Below, in pieces: positions 50,236 to 58,875 of a stretch of 64,000 bases of DNA. The stretch's first letter is position 1. Each line of letters begins with the position of its first letter. The position numbers and the translations under genes were made by a program. Location of the stretch: positions 310,001 to 374,000 of the forward strand of contig NZ_JAQKGU010000001.1 of assembly GCF_028532725.1 (NCBI RefSeq). Direction: 5' to 3'. Origin of the DNA: Desulfovibrio sp. Fe33. Lineage in GTDB: Bacteria > Desulfobacterota > Desulfovibrionia > Desulfovibrionales > Desulfovibrionaceae. Under the pieces are notes generated by a model. It did not search any database. It was not told the DNA's origin and was given only the letters and a program-made list of their open reading frames with translations.

Positions 50236-51273
50236 GTGGGAATTCTGCTCTTCCTCATGGCCGTGGTGCCGTCCGCCGTGCTCCTGTGGCTGTTCCTGTC
50301 GAACGACAGGTATCCCGAACCGGCCGGAGCGTTGATCTCGACCTTTCTGCTCGGGGTGCTCATCGTCCTCGGCATTTACCTGCTCTACCCTTTTCTTTCC
50401 CTGATCGCTTCGGCCCTGCCTCCCGGCAACCCCTACCTGATGGGAGCGGGACAGGCGTTTCTCATGGCCGCCCTGCCCGAGGAGTGCTTCAAGCTCATCG
50501 CGCTCAGGCGGTATTGCGTCAACCATCCCGCCTTTGACGAGCCCATGGACGGCATCGTCTACGGCGTGACCGTGTCGCTGGGTTTCGCCACGGCCGAGAA
50601 TCTCCTCTATGTTCTGGACGGCGGTTTGAACGTGGCGGTGGGGCGCGCGTTTCTGGCCGTGCCGTGCCACGCCCTGGTGGGAGCGGTCATGGGCTACCAC
50701 GTCGGTCTGGCCGCATTCTCGCGCGGAGAGCGGGCCGCGCGGTATCTCAAGGCGCTGGGTCTGGCCGTTCTCTTCCATGGGCTGTATGATTTCGTCCCGC
50801 TGACCTTCCGGGCCGCCGAGTCCATGAACGTCGCCATTCCGGGTACCGTGACCGTGGGGTTGAACGTGCTTTTCGGCGTGGTCATGTTCGTATTGGTCCG
50901 CTATGTGGCCGTGCTGACCCGAGCCATGAGGACCATGCAGCGTGAGGACGCGCCGCCGAGCTTCGGCTTCAGCCGGGTCCTGCCCAGCCGGTCGCGAACT
51001 CTCGACCCGACTCTCAAGCGCAGCCGCTTCAGGCGTTGGCTCAAGGCGTGCCGTGACGAGACCGGCCCCATGGACCTGCTGTTCGCGGCCCTGTGCCTGG
51101 TCGGGGTGTTCTGCGCTCTGGCTGGAGCGGCTCATTTGGGCAATCCGGGCGACCCCATGTCCCGCATATCCCTGGCCGTGGCCGTGATTTTTTTCGTTTA
51201 CGGTCTGGGGTTCGCTGCCCGGGGCATGGGTAAACTGACGGCCGGTATGCTCCGCGATCGGGACGGCAAATGA
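50236..51273 (+). CDS. PrsW-family intramembrane protease
   Basis: The 345-residue membrane protein has about eight helices. PrsW motifs are PEECFKLIALR (EExxK-like), GFATAENLLYVLDGG, and CHALVGAVMGYHVGL with LFHGLYDFVP, supplying the expected histidines. In Bacillus PrsW cleaves an anti-sigma factor; here no anti-sigma gene is adjacent. The start is a GTG with GAGG ahead of it. A ~60-residue basic loop with Arg/Pro-Ser repeats lies near residue 240. Confidence 0.82.
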   Translation: MGILLFLMAVVPSAVLLWLFLSNDRYPEPAGALISTFLLGVLIVLGIYLLYPFLSLIASALPPGNPYLMGAGQAFLMAALPEECFKLIALRRYCVNHPAFDEPMDGIVYGVTVSLGFATAENLLYVLDGGLNVAVGRAFLAVPCHALVGAVMGYHVGLAAFSRGERAARYLKALGLAVLFHGLYDFVPLTFRAAESMNVAIPGTVTVGLNVLFGVVMFVLVRYVAVLTRAMRTMQREDAPPSFGFSRVLPSRSRTLDPTLKRSRFRRWLKACRDETGPMDLLFAALCLVGVFCALAGAAHLGNPGDPMSRISLAVAVIFFVYGLGFAARGMGKLTAGMLRDRDGK

Positions 51274-51307
51274 CGATCGGGTGACGTCCGGGCGCGCAGG
51301 TTGCGCT

Positions 51308-51324
51308 TTGGCACGGTATTGGCT
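51308..51324 (+). promoter_or_regulatory. Sigma-54-like -24/-12 promoter before hisI
   Basis: TTGGCACGGTATTGGCT matches the consensus TTGGCACGNNNNTTGCT at 12 of 13 fixed positions. The GG (51310-51311) and GC (51322-51323) are separated by exactly 10 nt. The hisI start is 62 nt downstream of the GC. No activator gene or enhancer-like repeat was identified nearby. Confidence 0.6.
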
Positions 51325-51385
51325 ATATAGCGACCCCGGCCCAATTCAGGGCCCCGGAAACACCATCTGATACGAGGTACCGCAA

Positions 51386-51760
51386 GTGATCAGACCAGAT
51401 TTCGAAAAGATGAATGGGCTTGTGCCCGCCATCGCCCAGGACGCCGAAACCGGCGAGGTCCTGATGATGGCCTACATGAACGAAGAATCATGGGATAAAA
51501 CCCTGGAGACCGGCGAGGCTCATTACTGGAGCCGCAGCCGTCAGGAGCTATGGCATAAGGGCGGTACCTCGGGCCATACGCAGAAGGTGAAGTCCATCCG
51601 CATTGACTGCGACGACGACACCTTGGTACTTCTCATTGAACAGATCGGCGGCGCGGCCTGTCACAAAGGCTACCGCTCCTGCTTCTACCGTGAACTCAAG
51701 GACGGCGAGGTGAGCCCGTGTTCGCCCCTCGTCTTCGACCCCAGAGAGGTTTATAAATAA
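51386..51760 (+). CDS. hisI: Phosphoribosyl-AMP cyclohydrolase
   Basis: The 124-residue enzyme opens the purine ring of PR-AMP in histidine synthesis (step three). [50 protein letters not shown] and [12 protein letters not shown] with the zinc cysteines are diagnostic. No fused pyrophosphohydrolase domain (HisE) is present. The TAA overlaps the ATG of hisG by one base, so translation is coupled. A sigma-54-like promoter precedes it. Confidence 0.94.
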   Translation: MIRPDFEKMNGLVPAIAQDAETGEVLMMAYMNEESWDKTLETGEAHYWSRSRQELWHKGGTSGHTQKVKSIRIDCDDDTLVLLIEQIGGAACHKGYRSCFYRELKDGEVSPCSPLVFDPREVYK

Positions 51761-52638
51761 TGAGTGAACAATTTCTTCGACTCGGCGTTCCCAAAGGCTC
51801 CCTCCAGGATGCGACCCTCAAGCTCTTCGAAAAAGCGGGCTGGAAGATCAAGCTGCACGAGCGCAACTACTTCCCCGACATCGACGACAACCGCATCAAG
51901 TGCTCCCTGGCCCGCGCCCAGGAAATGTCCATGTACGTCGAGAACGGCACTTTCGATGTCGGCCTGACCGGCATGGACTGGATTCGCGAGAACAAGTCCG
52001 ACGTGGTGGTGGTCGACGACCTCATTTACTCCAAGGTGTCCAACCGCAAGGCCCGCTGGGTCCTGTGCGTGCGCGGCGACTCTCCATACAAGCGGCCCGA
52101 GGACCTGGAAGGCAAGAAGATTTCCACCGAGCTCATGGGCTTCACCAAGGAATACTTCGAGTCCATCGGCGTGAACGTGGACGTCTCCTTTTCCTGGGGC
52201 ACCACCGAGGCCAAGGTCGTGGAAGGGCTGTGCGACGGCATCGTCGAGATCACCGAGACCGGCACGACCATCAAGGCCAACGGCCTGCGGATCATCGCCG
52301 AGCTGATGCAGACGAACACCCAGATCATCGCCAACAAGGAAGCCTGGGCCAACCCGGAAAAGCGGCAGCTCATCGAGGAGATCAACATGCTCCTCCAGGG
52401 CGCGCTGCGCGCGGGCAAGATGGTCGGGCTGAAGATGAACCTGCCCAAGGAAAAGCTGTCCGAACTCAACGGCACCCTGCCGTCCCTGAACTCGCCCACC
52501 GTGGCCGAGCTTCAGGACCCCAACTGGCTGTCCGTCGAGGTCATGGTCGAGGAAAAGATCGTCCGCGAGCTGATCCCCAGGTTGGTCAGCTTCGGCGCCG
52601 AGGGCATCATCGAATACCCGCTGAACAAGGTCATCTAA
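51760..52638 (+). CDS. hisG: ATP phosphoribosyltransferase, long form
   Basis: The 292-residue enzyme commits ATP and PRPP to histidine synthesis and is feedback-inhibited by histidine. The N-terminal domain has [22 protein letters not shown] and the [26 protein letters not shown] PRPP loop region. The C-terminal ~80 residues ([31 protein letters not shown]) form the regulatory domain of HisG long forms, so no HisZ is needed. It ends in a good terminator. Confidence 0.94.
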   Translation: [292 protein letters not shown]

Positions 52639-52665
52639 CCGTTCGGCGCGGCAACGAGAAAGCAA

Positions 52666-52697
52666 GACGCGGTCCATTTCGGGCCGCGTCTTTTTTT
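52666..52697 (+). terminator. Rho-independent terminator after hisG
   Basis: GACGCGG (52666-52672) pairs with CCGCGTC (52684-52690), followed by seven T. Confidence 0.88.
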
Positions 52698-52743
52698 GCA
52701 TTCGCACCAAAAGCCGCATCCACTCCGTATTGAATAGATGAAA

Positions 52744-52803
52744 GCCTCCGCCGAAGGCGCTAACGGGTCTCCAAAGGGTCATAACCCTTTGGCCGCCGGA
52801 GGC
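52744..52803. repeat. REP-like nested inverted repeat
   Basis: Outer arms GCCTCCG (52744-52750) and CGGAGGC (52797-52803) enclose CCAAAGGGT-CATA-ACCCTTTGG (52771-52792). The element lies between hisG and convergent terC, outside any gene. Similar GCCTCCG/CCAAAGGG hairpins are, from memory, common between genes in Desulfovibrio genomes. Confidence 0.5.
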
Positions 52804-52906
52804 GAAATCATCCGACTATTGCAGCGAAGCGGCTTTCAACTCCTGATTTTCCTCTTCAGGGCGTTAAGGGCGGCTTCCCCTTTTCCCCAATCAATCCTCT
52901 CGACTA

Positions 52907-53635
52907 CTACGAACCGGAGGCCGCCTTCCGCCGCTTGCGGACCTTCAGGTTCAGGAATTCCACGAACAGCGAGAACGCCATGGCGAAGTAGATGTAACCG
53001 CGGTCGATGTGCTTGTGCATACCTTCGGCCATGAGGAAGATGCCCACCAGGAGCAGGAAGGAGAAGGCGAGCATCTGCACCGTGGGGTGGGCAGATACGA
53101 AGTCGGAGACCGGTCCGGCGAAGAGCAGCATGACGCCCACCGCGAGGACAATGGCCGCGATCATGACGGTCAGGTGCTGGGCCATGCCCACGGCGGTGAT
53201 GACCGAGTCGAGGGAGAAAACCACGTCCAAAAGTACTATCTGGATCATCGCCCCGGCGTATGAGTGTACGGCCTTGGCCACGCCTTTGCCCGGCGGCGGT
53301 CCTTCGAGCTTGTCGTGAATCTCGTGGGTGGCCTTGGCCAGGAGGAACAGGCCGCCGGTGAGCAGGACCAGGTCGCGTCCCGAGACGATATGGCCGAACA
53401 CCGAGAAGAGCGGCGCGGTCAGCCCCATGATGGCCGATATGCCCAGCAGGAGCACGATGCGGCTCAACATGGCCAGGCCGATGCCGAGACGCCGCGCCGT
53501 GTCCCTGGACGCCTCCGGCAGCTTGTTCGTGACCACCACCACGAAGACGATATTGTCGATGCCGAGCACGATTTCCAGCCCGGACAGGGTTATGAGCGCA
53601 ATGAGGTTTTCCAGGGTCCACAATCCTTCGAGCAT
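52907..53635 (-). CDS. TerC-family integral membrane protein
   Basis: The 242-residue protein has about seven helices. The TerC pattern is clear: SGLEIVLGIDNIVFVVVVTNKLP, then VLLDVVFSLDSVITAVGMA with conserved Asp residues, and HPTVQMLAFSFLLLVGIFLMAEG. TerC proteins are linked to tellurite resistance, Mn export and membrane protein secretion. Which of these applies is unknown. It has no partner ter genes nearby. Confidence 0.88.
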   Translation of the reverse strand: MLEGLWTLENLIALITLSGLEIVLGIDNIVFVVVVTNKLPEASRDTARRLGIGLAMLSRIVLLLGISAIMGLTAPLFSVFGHIVSGRDLVLLTGGLFLLAKATHEIHDKLEGPPPGKGVAKAVHSYAGAMIQIVLLDVVFSLDSVITAVGMAQHLTVMIAAIVLAVGVMLLFAGPVSDFVSAHPTVQMLAFSFLLLVGIFLMAEGMHKHIDRGYIYFAMAFSLFVEFLNLKVRKRRKAASGS

Positions 53636-53701
53636 GACGCGTCCTTGGTCGGAGTTTTGATTTCGCCAGTATGAATAAAGCCGGGAGTGAAATCAATCCG
53701 C

Positions 53702-54313
53702 TCAAGCCGGGACGGCCGCGTAAAGCCCGACCCATCCGCCCATGAAGGTCTGTTCGCAGCGGGCGGAGAGTCCTGCTTGCGCAAGGAGCGGGGCCGCGCC
53801 GCCATCGTCCATGTAGCGGCGGAAGAGAGCGTGATGGGTACGCCCGGCCAGTCGTTCGACAAGGCGAATGGCCGCGCCCGTGAACAGGGACCGGTCCGGC
53901 GCGGGCGGCAGATAGTCGGCAACGAGGATGAGGCCGCCCGGACGGACCACCCGGTGCGCTTCGGCCAGAATGGCGCGGGCGGCGGACAGGGGCTTTTCGT
54001 GCAGGGCGAAACTGATCGCCGCGCCGTTGAAGCTGGAATCGGGCAGGGGCAGGATGGCCGCGTCGGCTCGGATGTAGTGCGCGCCCGGGCGTTTTCGCCG
54101 GGCCACGGCGAGCATATGCGGGGAGAGGTCCACGCCGGTAACGGCCAGCCCGAGCCGAAGAGCCTGCGCCGCCATCAGCCCGGTGCCGCAGCACAGGTCC
54201 AGGATGGAGCCTCCGCATGGCGCGAGCCTTTGGGCCATGGCCCGATGGACGGGAAGCAGGGCCGGGCCCACGACAGGGTCGTACAGGGTGGCGATGGAAC
54301 CGTATTCATCCAT
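53702..54313 (-). CDS. Class I SAM-dependent methyltransferase
   Basis: The 203-residue protein has motif I SILDLCCGTGLMAAQAL, followed by GVDLSPHMLAVARR and ADAAILPLPDSSFNGAAISFALHE, typical of UbiE/small-molecule methyltransferases. The substrate is unknown. The start MDEYGSIA at 54313 is chosen; the larger ORF to 54562 runs through the terminator. It lies upstream of terC, separated by 66 nt, in the same direction. Confidence 0.83.
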   Translation of the reverse strand: MDEYGSIATLYDPVVGPALLPVHRAMAQRLAPCGGSILDLCCGTGLMAAQALRLGLAVTGVDLSPHMLAVARRKRPGAHYIRADAAILPLPDSSFNGAAISFALHEKPLSAARAILAEAHRVVRPGGLILVADYLPPAPDRSLFTGAAIRLVERLAGRTHHALFRRYMDDGGAAPLLAQAGLSARCEQTFMGGWVGLYAAVPA

Positions 54314-54395
54314 GCCGCGCACGATAGCATTCCCGGCGTCACGCGTCACCCGTCCCGTAAAGGCGCGGGGAAGGCGCAGGCGGCGTCCCTCGAAC

Positions 54396-54431
54396 GAAAA
54401 GCCCCCGGAAGAGTGTTCGCGGGGGCTTTTC
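54396..54431 (-). terminator. Rho-independent terminator after the DsrE-like gene
   Basis: GAAAAGCCCCC (54396-54406) pairs with GGGGGCTTTTC (54421-54431). On the minus strand it ends in CTTTTCG, stopping leftward transcription from the gene at 54478 before the methyltransferase promoter. Confidence 0.82.
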
Positions 54432-54477
54432 GCCCGGTGGAAGCCGGGGCTTATGGGCAGGGAATTCCGGCGCGGAG

Positions 54478-54819
54478 CTACGGCTTGATGTACCTGAAAC
54501 CCTTGTTCTGCAATTCCACGAGCTCCACGATACCGGCAGGCACGACGACGCACTCGGGGCAAAGCTGCTCCGGGGCGATCTCGAAGCTCTTCAGGGCGTT
54601 GTTGCAGACCTTGATTTCCGCGCCGAGCTGGTGCGCCTCGCTGATTTGCGCGGCATATTCGCCGTCCTTGAGCAGAAGCTGCACGCCCGGCCCGTTGACC
54701 ACCAGCGACACCGCGGGCTTGGGCCCGGTGAAATGCGCCATGTAGTTCTTGATGTTGTTGAAGGAAATCTTCAACGCCTTCGGATCATGGTCGAAATGAA
54801 AAACAACATCGTAGCTCAT
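54478..54819 (-). CDS. DsrE/DsrF-like family protein
   Basis: A 113-residue protein with DsrE-like fold features: YDVVFHFDHDPKALKISFNNIKNYMAHF, VSLVVNGPGVQLLL, and AHQLGAEIKVCNNALKSFEIAPEQLCPECVVVPAGIVEL. The conserved Cys residues (CNN, CPEC) may carry sulfur. The family takes part in sulfur transfer in sulfur oxidisers and reducers. No dsr genes are adjacent. The role here is unproven. Confidence 0.8.
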   Translation of the reverse strand: MSYDVVFHFDHDPKALKISFNNIKNYMAHFTGPKPAVSLVVNGPGVQLLLKDGEYAAQISEAHQLGAEIKVCNNALKSFEIAPEQLCPECVVVPAGIVELVELQNKGFRYIKP

Positions 54820-55009
54820 ATGCGTTCCTTGAGTATGTTGAGTGGAGGGGGTTCAAAAGGGGAAATTGGTCTAGATGCGCGTCCGAGCTCCATCCGGACG
54901 GCTGTAAGTCTGTACTCCCTTTGCCGGACCTGTCCAGTGTTTAGGGGGAGTGTGGGATGTCCTTCGGGAGATAAGTTGATTTCGCGGGTTAGCTCTTTTC
55001 AAGTTCCTG

Positions 55010-55453
55010 TTAGCTTCCGTCTGTGAGCAAGGTCTCCGATACCTTGGCGGGGCAAATTCGTTTTGCCGCTTCAAAGGCGGCTTCTTCCGTCTTTTTGCTT
55101 ATGACGGCTTGCTTTCCGCTAAAACTGTCCGAGGCCGGGGCGTCGCTTCGGATGGGTTTTCCGTTAGCCGATAGCTGCACATGCCTGATGATGAAACGGC
55201 ATCCATCAACCATGAACGGCGTCTCCTCGGTAGATGCATAGACCTTGGCCATTCGTTCCTGCGCCTCTTTCGTAAGGTAGACGATGACGGCATAACTATA
55301 CCCCTCTTTGGAGGGGCGGTGCCAAGCCTCGCCACGCAAACGCCATATTTCGATTTTGGTTACGTCGGAGCAGGAGAGCGGCAGGATGGACTGCGCCCAG
55401 GCGTTGAGGGGCAGCAACAGGACAATGCTCAAGAGGATGGCTGAACGTCTCAA
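55010..55453 (-). CDS. Secreted hypothetical protein, SecD-P1-like motif
   Basis: The 147-residue protein has a signal peptide (AILLSIVLLLPLNAWA cut near AQS). The mature part contains YLTKEAQERMAKVYAS and FMVDGCRFIIRHVQ, which recall the head subdomain of SecD, but the similarity is by eye and weak. Three cysteines could form a disulfide. No family is firmly recognised. It stands alone on the minus strand between the tRNA terminator and the DsrE-like gene. Confidence 0.6.
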   Translation of the reverse strand: MRRSAILLSIVLLLPLNAWAQSILPLSCSDVTKIEIWRLRGEAWHRPSKEGYSYAVIVYLTKEAQERMAKVYASTEETPFMVDGCRFIIRHVQLSANGKPIRSDAPASDSFSGKQAVISKKTEEAAFEAAKRICPAKVSETLLTDGS

Positions 55454-55493
55454 TGTAACCTCAAAGGGAACCTTCTTACAGGCCTCTCAAAAC

Positions 55494-55526
55494 AAAGCGG
55501 TCACGACGAACCGCCGTAACCGCTTT
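55494..55526 (-). terminator. Terminator after tRNA-Arg
   Basis: AAAGCGGT (55494-55501) pairs with ACCGCTTT (55519-55526). On the minus strand it continues as GTTTTGAG, immediately after the tRNA 3' end. Confidence 0.72.
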
Positions 55527-55532
55527 AAATTT

Positions 55533-55609
55533 TGGCGCGCCAGGTAGGATTCGAACCCACGGCCGTCGGCTTAGAAGGCCGATGCTCTATCCACCTGAGC
55601 TACTGGCGC
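55533..55609 (-). tRNA. tRNA-Arg, anticodon UCU
   Basis: On the minus strand a full cloverleaf is visible: acceptor GCGCCAG/CTGGCGC (7 bp), D-arm GCTC/GAGC, anticodon arm TCGGC-CTTCTAA-GCCGA (anticodon TCT), T-arm GTGGG-TTCGAAT-CCTAC, discriminator G and encoded CCA. Reads AGA codons. It is a single gene, not in an array. Confidence 0.96.
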
Positions 55610-55720
55610 GTGGGACATTCCATAATCAAGGGGAGCGGCTGAGGTCAAGGATATTCCTTTGGGGCGTTTGCCGCTGATCTCGGGCTGTAGCCGTTTTGGC
55701 GGCGGTTTCCGGGGCGCGGG

Positions 55721-56488
55721 TCAGTCTGTGGCGATCTCTTCCCAGAGAAGTTCCATGATCTGCGACTTGATGCGCGAGAATTCTGGGGTCAGCGAGGCCT
55801 TGTGGTCCCGGGGGCGCGGGATGTCCACGGGGACGCGCGCCTTGAGGCGGCCCGGCCTTCTGGACATGATGTAGACGTTGTCGGCCAGCAGGATGGCCTC
55901 GTCGATGTCGTGCGTGATGAACAGGATGGTGCTCGACTCCTGGCGCCAGACCTTCAGCAGCAGCTCTTGGAGCAGCAGGCGGGTCTGGGCGTCCAGCGCG
56001 CCGAACGGCTCGTCCATGAGCAGCATGGCCGGTTTGTTGGCCAGCACGCGGGCGATGGCCACGCGCTGCTTCATGCCGCCGGATAGTTCCTTGGGCAGGG
56101 AATTCTCGAATCCGGCCAGCCCGACCATTTCGATATAGCGGCGGGCGGTCGCGGCGCGTTCGGCCGTGGGCACCCCCTTGAGGCGCAGGCCGAATTCCAC
56201 GTTCTTCTGCACGGTCAACCAGGGGAAAAGCGTGTAGGACTGGAAAACCATGCCCCGGTCCGCGCCGGGGCCGGTGATGGGGCTGCCTTCGAGCGTGGCT
56301 TGGCCCGAAGAGGCCAGCTCAAGTCCGGCCACGATGTTCAGCAGCGTGGACTTGCCGCAGCCGCTCGGACCGACGATAACCGCCAATTCGCCCCGGTCCA
56401 CGGTCAGGTTGATGTCCTCAAGCGCGGTCACGGGCCCCTTGCCGGAGTCGAAGACCTTGCCCAGATTGTCTATGGAGAGCATGGTCAT
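55721..56488 (-). CDS. ABC transporter ATP-binding protein, SsuB/TauB type
   Basis: The 255-residue ATPase has Walker A VGPSGCGKSTLL, signature LSGGMKQRVAIARVL, Walker B LLMDEPFGALD and H-loop THDIDEA. The QSYTLFPWLTVQKNVEFGL loop is of the nitrate/sulfonate/taurine family. It energises uptake with the permease and binding protein encoded just upstream. The start at 56488 overlaps the permease stop as ATGA, so translation is coupled. Confidence 0.92.
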   Translation of the reverse strand: MTMLSIDNLGKVFDSGKGPVTALEDINLTVDRGELAVIVGPSGCGKSTLLNIVAGLELASSGQATLEGSPITGPGADRGMVFQSYTLFPWLTVQKNVEFGLRLKGVPTAERAATARRYIEMVGLAGFENSLPKELSGGMKQRVAIARVLANKPAMLLMDEPFGALDAQTRLLLQELLLKVWRQESSTILFITHDIDEAILLADNVYIMSRRPGRLKARVPVDIPRPRDHKASLTPEFSRIKSQIMELLWEEIATD

Positions 56489-57255
56489 TGCTTGTCGCTC
56501 CAGGGGGTTATGATGCGCCCGAGCAGTTTGAAGAAATAGTCGGTCAAGAGGCCGAGCACGCCGATGATGATGAGACCGGCGAAAATCCGGTCGATGGCCA
56601 GGAATCGCTGGGCGCGCAGGATCATGTAGCCCAGGCCCGAGTTTGCGGCCACCAGTTCGGCCACCACCAGATAGGTCCAGGCCCAGCCCACGGTGATGCG
56701 CAGGTCGTCCATGATGCCCGGCAGCGCGCCGGGAAACAGGACCAGCCGGTAGGTCTGCGCCCGGTTGGCCCCGAGGGTGGCCGCGGCCCGGCTCAGGTCG
56801 GCGGGCACGGAGGCCACGCTGTCCGCGACCATCAGGACCAGTTGGAAAAAGGTGCCAAGGAAGATGATCGCGAACTTCTGGGCGTCGCCGATGCCGAAAT
56901 AGAGCAGGGTGAGCGGAACCAGGGCGACCACCGGCAGGTAGCGGGCGAACTCCATGACCGGGGCGATCATGTGCGAAGCCCGGCGCGACGTGCCGATGAG
57001 CAGTCCCAAGGGCACGGCGGTCACGGCTGCCAGGGACCAGCCGACCATGACCCGGTAGAGGCTGTCCCAGGTGTAGGAAAAGAGGATGCCTTCCTCGAAC
57101 ATTTCCCCGAAGGACAGAAAAACCTTGTGCGGCGGCGGCAGGAACAGCGGCTTGACCGAACCCGTGTAGGCCAGAGCGGCCCAGATGCAGAAGACGGCGG
57201 ACAGGGACGCGGCCGCCAGCCACGCCCCTTTTCCCGCCGGATATTTTTGTCGCAT
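56485..57255 (-). CDS. ABC transporter permease, SsuC/TauC type
   Basis: A 256-residue membrane protein with about six helices. The cytoplasmic EAA loop is AAATLGANRAQTYRLVLFPGALPGIMDDLRITVGWAWTYLVVAEL, where it contacts the ATPase. ASHMIAPVMEFARYLPVVALVPL is also typical of the SsuC/TauC family. It ends in ATGA overlap with the ATPase gene and begins 1 nt after the binding-protein gene. Confidence 0.92.
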   Translation of the reverse strand: MRQKYPAGKGAWLAAASLSAVFCIWAALAYTGSVKPLFLPPPHKVFLSFGEMFEEGILFSYTWDSLYRVMVGWSLAAVTAVPLGLLIGTSRRASHMIAPVMEFARYLPVVALVPLTLLYFGIGDAQKFAIIFLGTFFQLVLMVADSVASVPADLSRAAATLGANRAQTYRLVLFPGALPGIMDDLRITVGWAWTYLVVAELVAANSGLGYMILRAQRFLAIDRIFAGLIIIGVLGLLTDYFFKLLGRIITPWSDKQ

Positions 57256-57256
57256 G

Positions 57257-58213
57257 TTAATCGGCGTTGACGTAGTCGGAGCTGATGAGCTTGTCCACGC
57301 TCACGTCCTTGGTGATGATTCCCTTGGACTTCCAGAAGGATATGGCGCGATCGGCTACTTCGTAGATGCTGTTGGCCGTGGCCTTGTCGAAGAAGACCTT
57401 GTTGTCGTCCCTGCCGAGGAAGGTCACGCCCGCGGCCATGTCGGCCATTTCCTGGGTGTCGAGGCCCATGGCCTTGGCCATGATTTCATTGCCCTTGTCC
57501 GGGTTCTGCACATACCAGTCGATGGCTTCGTTCCAGCATTTGGTCATCTTGGCCGGGACTTCGGGGTGCTTCGCGACGTAGTCGGCGTTGAGCACGAAGA
57601 CGTCAACGATGGTCTTGGGCATGTCCTTGGAGGAAACGAGCACGTGGCCGCCCTCGCGCTGGCCCGCGTTGGCCAGCCAGGGCTCCCAGGTCACGGCGGC
57701 GTCGATGCGTCCGGCCACGAAGGCCGCGCCTGCGTCCGAAGCGCCCATCTCCATGATGTTGATATCCTTTTCGTCCACGCCGTATTTGTCCAGGATGGAC
57801 AGGAAGAAGAAGTAGGAGGTGGAGGACTTGTCCATGCCCACGGTCTTGCCCTTGAGGTCGGCCACGGTCTTGACCTCGCCCGAGGCGACCACGCCGTCGC
57901 CGCCCGAGGATTCGTCCATGCCGAAGACCACGACCTCGGGAGTGCCCTTGGCGTAGTGGATGACCTCGCGGTCGAGCACGTTGCCCAGGCCGTCGATGTT
58001 GCCGGAGGCCAGCGCGGCGGCGTACTGGGCCTCGTCCTCGATGATGACGATGTCGACGTCCAGGCCTTCCTTGTCGAAGCAGCCGAGTTCCTTCGCAATA
58101 TAGAGCGGGCCGTAGCCGACCCAGGTGGCGTGGGCAACCTTGACGGGTGTGCCGGCGAAGGCTGTGGAAGCACAGAGAACAAGTGCGCAGGCCAACAGGA
58201 CGATGCGTTTCAT
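57257..58213 (-). CDS. ABC transporter substrate-binding protein, SsuA/NMT1-like
   Basis: The 318-residue protein has a signal peptide (IVLLACALVLCASTAFA) and a SsuA/NMT1-like periplasmic-binding fold: VGYGPLYIAKELGCFDKEGLDVDIV, DLKGKTVGMDKSSTS, and GRIDAAVTWEPWLANAG. It probably binds a sulfonate, taurine-like or pyrimidine-like compound; the ligand is not deducible. The start at 58213 follows GGAGGGGG. It is the first gene of a three-gene importer operon. Confidence 0.9.
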   Translation of the reverse strand: MKRIVLLACALVLCASTAFAGTPVKVAHATWVGYGPLYIAKELGCFDKEGLDVDIVIIEDEAQYAAALASGNIDGLGNVLDREVIHYAKGTPEVVVFGMDESSGGDGVVASGEVKTVADLKGKTVGMDKSSTSYFFFLSILDKYGVDEKDINIMEMGASDAGAAFVAGRIDAAVTWEPWLANAGQREGGHVLVSSKDMPKTIVDVFVLNADYVAKHPEVPAKMTKCWNEAIDWYVQNPDKGNEIMAKAMGLDTQEMADMAAGVTFLGRDDNKVFFDKATANSIYEVADRAISFWKSKGIITKDVSVDKLISSDYVNAD

Positions 58214-58443
58214 GATATCCCCCTCCAGGGCTTTTGGAATGAAAAATTCTATCGACCGTACACCGCCGGACCCCTCCGCGCGCGTATCAGTCCGGATTTT
58301 CGGCAATCCGCATTTTGTCACCTGATAGTTCACTTCCGTTCCACGTGCAACAATTTCGATCATCAAACGCCGGTTAGGACTGGTGGAATGCCTCGGAAAT
58401 CACGATTTTCGCATTTTCGGCAAAATCTTTACGGCGAACGCGG

Positions 58444-58869
58444 CTAGCGGATTTCCCAGTCCTGCACGTCTCCGTCTTCAAGGACGAAAAGGGGGTGGGG
58501 CGCCGGGTGCTGGCCGTGCAAGTCGTTGAAGCGGTCCGGGGCGCGCCGCCGGAGCTTGTCGAGCAGGTGGAGCCATTCGTAGCCGAGCTGGCCGGTGGTT
58601 TCGCGGATGGGGGCCGCTGCGGCGCGCTCGTCGATCTTGGAGGCGTCGAAGTTGTACCCCCGTTCGCGGGCTTCGCCCAGGATGGCCGCGAGATAGGCGT
58701 CGATGGCGGCCAGCGGGTCGGGGTGGGCGCGAAAGCGGATGAGCTGGGGGTGTCTGGTATAGCCCCTGGTCTCGCCGCGCAGGACCTTGCGGGCGAGAAG
58801 CCCTTCGCGCCAGACGGCGGTCAGCCCCTTGGTGTCGAGGAACCGGGGATGGAGGGTCCACAGCCGCAA
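58444..58869 (-). CDS. Pyrimidine-dimer DNA glycosylase-like protein
   Basis: The 141-residue protein begins MRLWTLHPRFLDTKGLTAVWREGLLARKVL and continues with GYTRHPQLIRF, the pattern of the Pyr_excise family related to T4 endonuclease V. GYNFDASKID and GQLGYEWLHLLDKL follow. It may excise UV dimers or be a relative with another DNA role. It lies 6 nt from the next upstream gene (58876-59424) and is probably co-transcribed with it. Confidence 0.75.
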   Translation of the reverse strand: MRLWTLHPRFLDTKGLTAVWREGLLARKVLRGETRGYTRHPQLIRFRAHPDPLAAIDAYLAAILGEARERGYNFDASKIDERAAAAPIRETTGQLGYEWLHLLDKLRRRAPDRFNDLHGQHPAPHPLFVLEDGDVQDWEIR

Positions 58870-58875
58870 GGGGCG

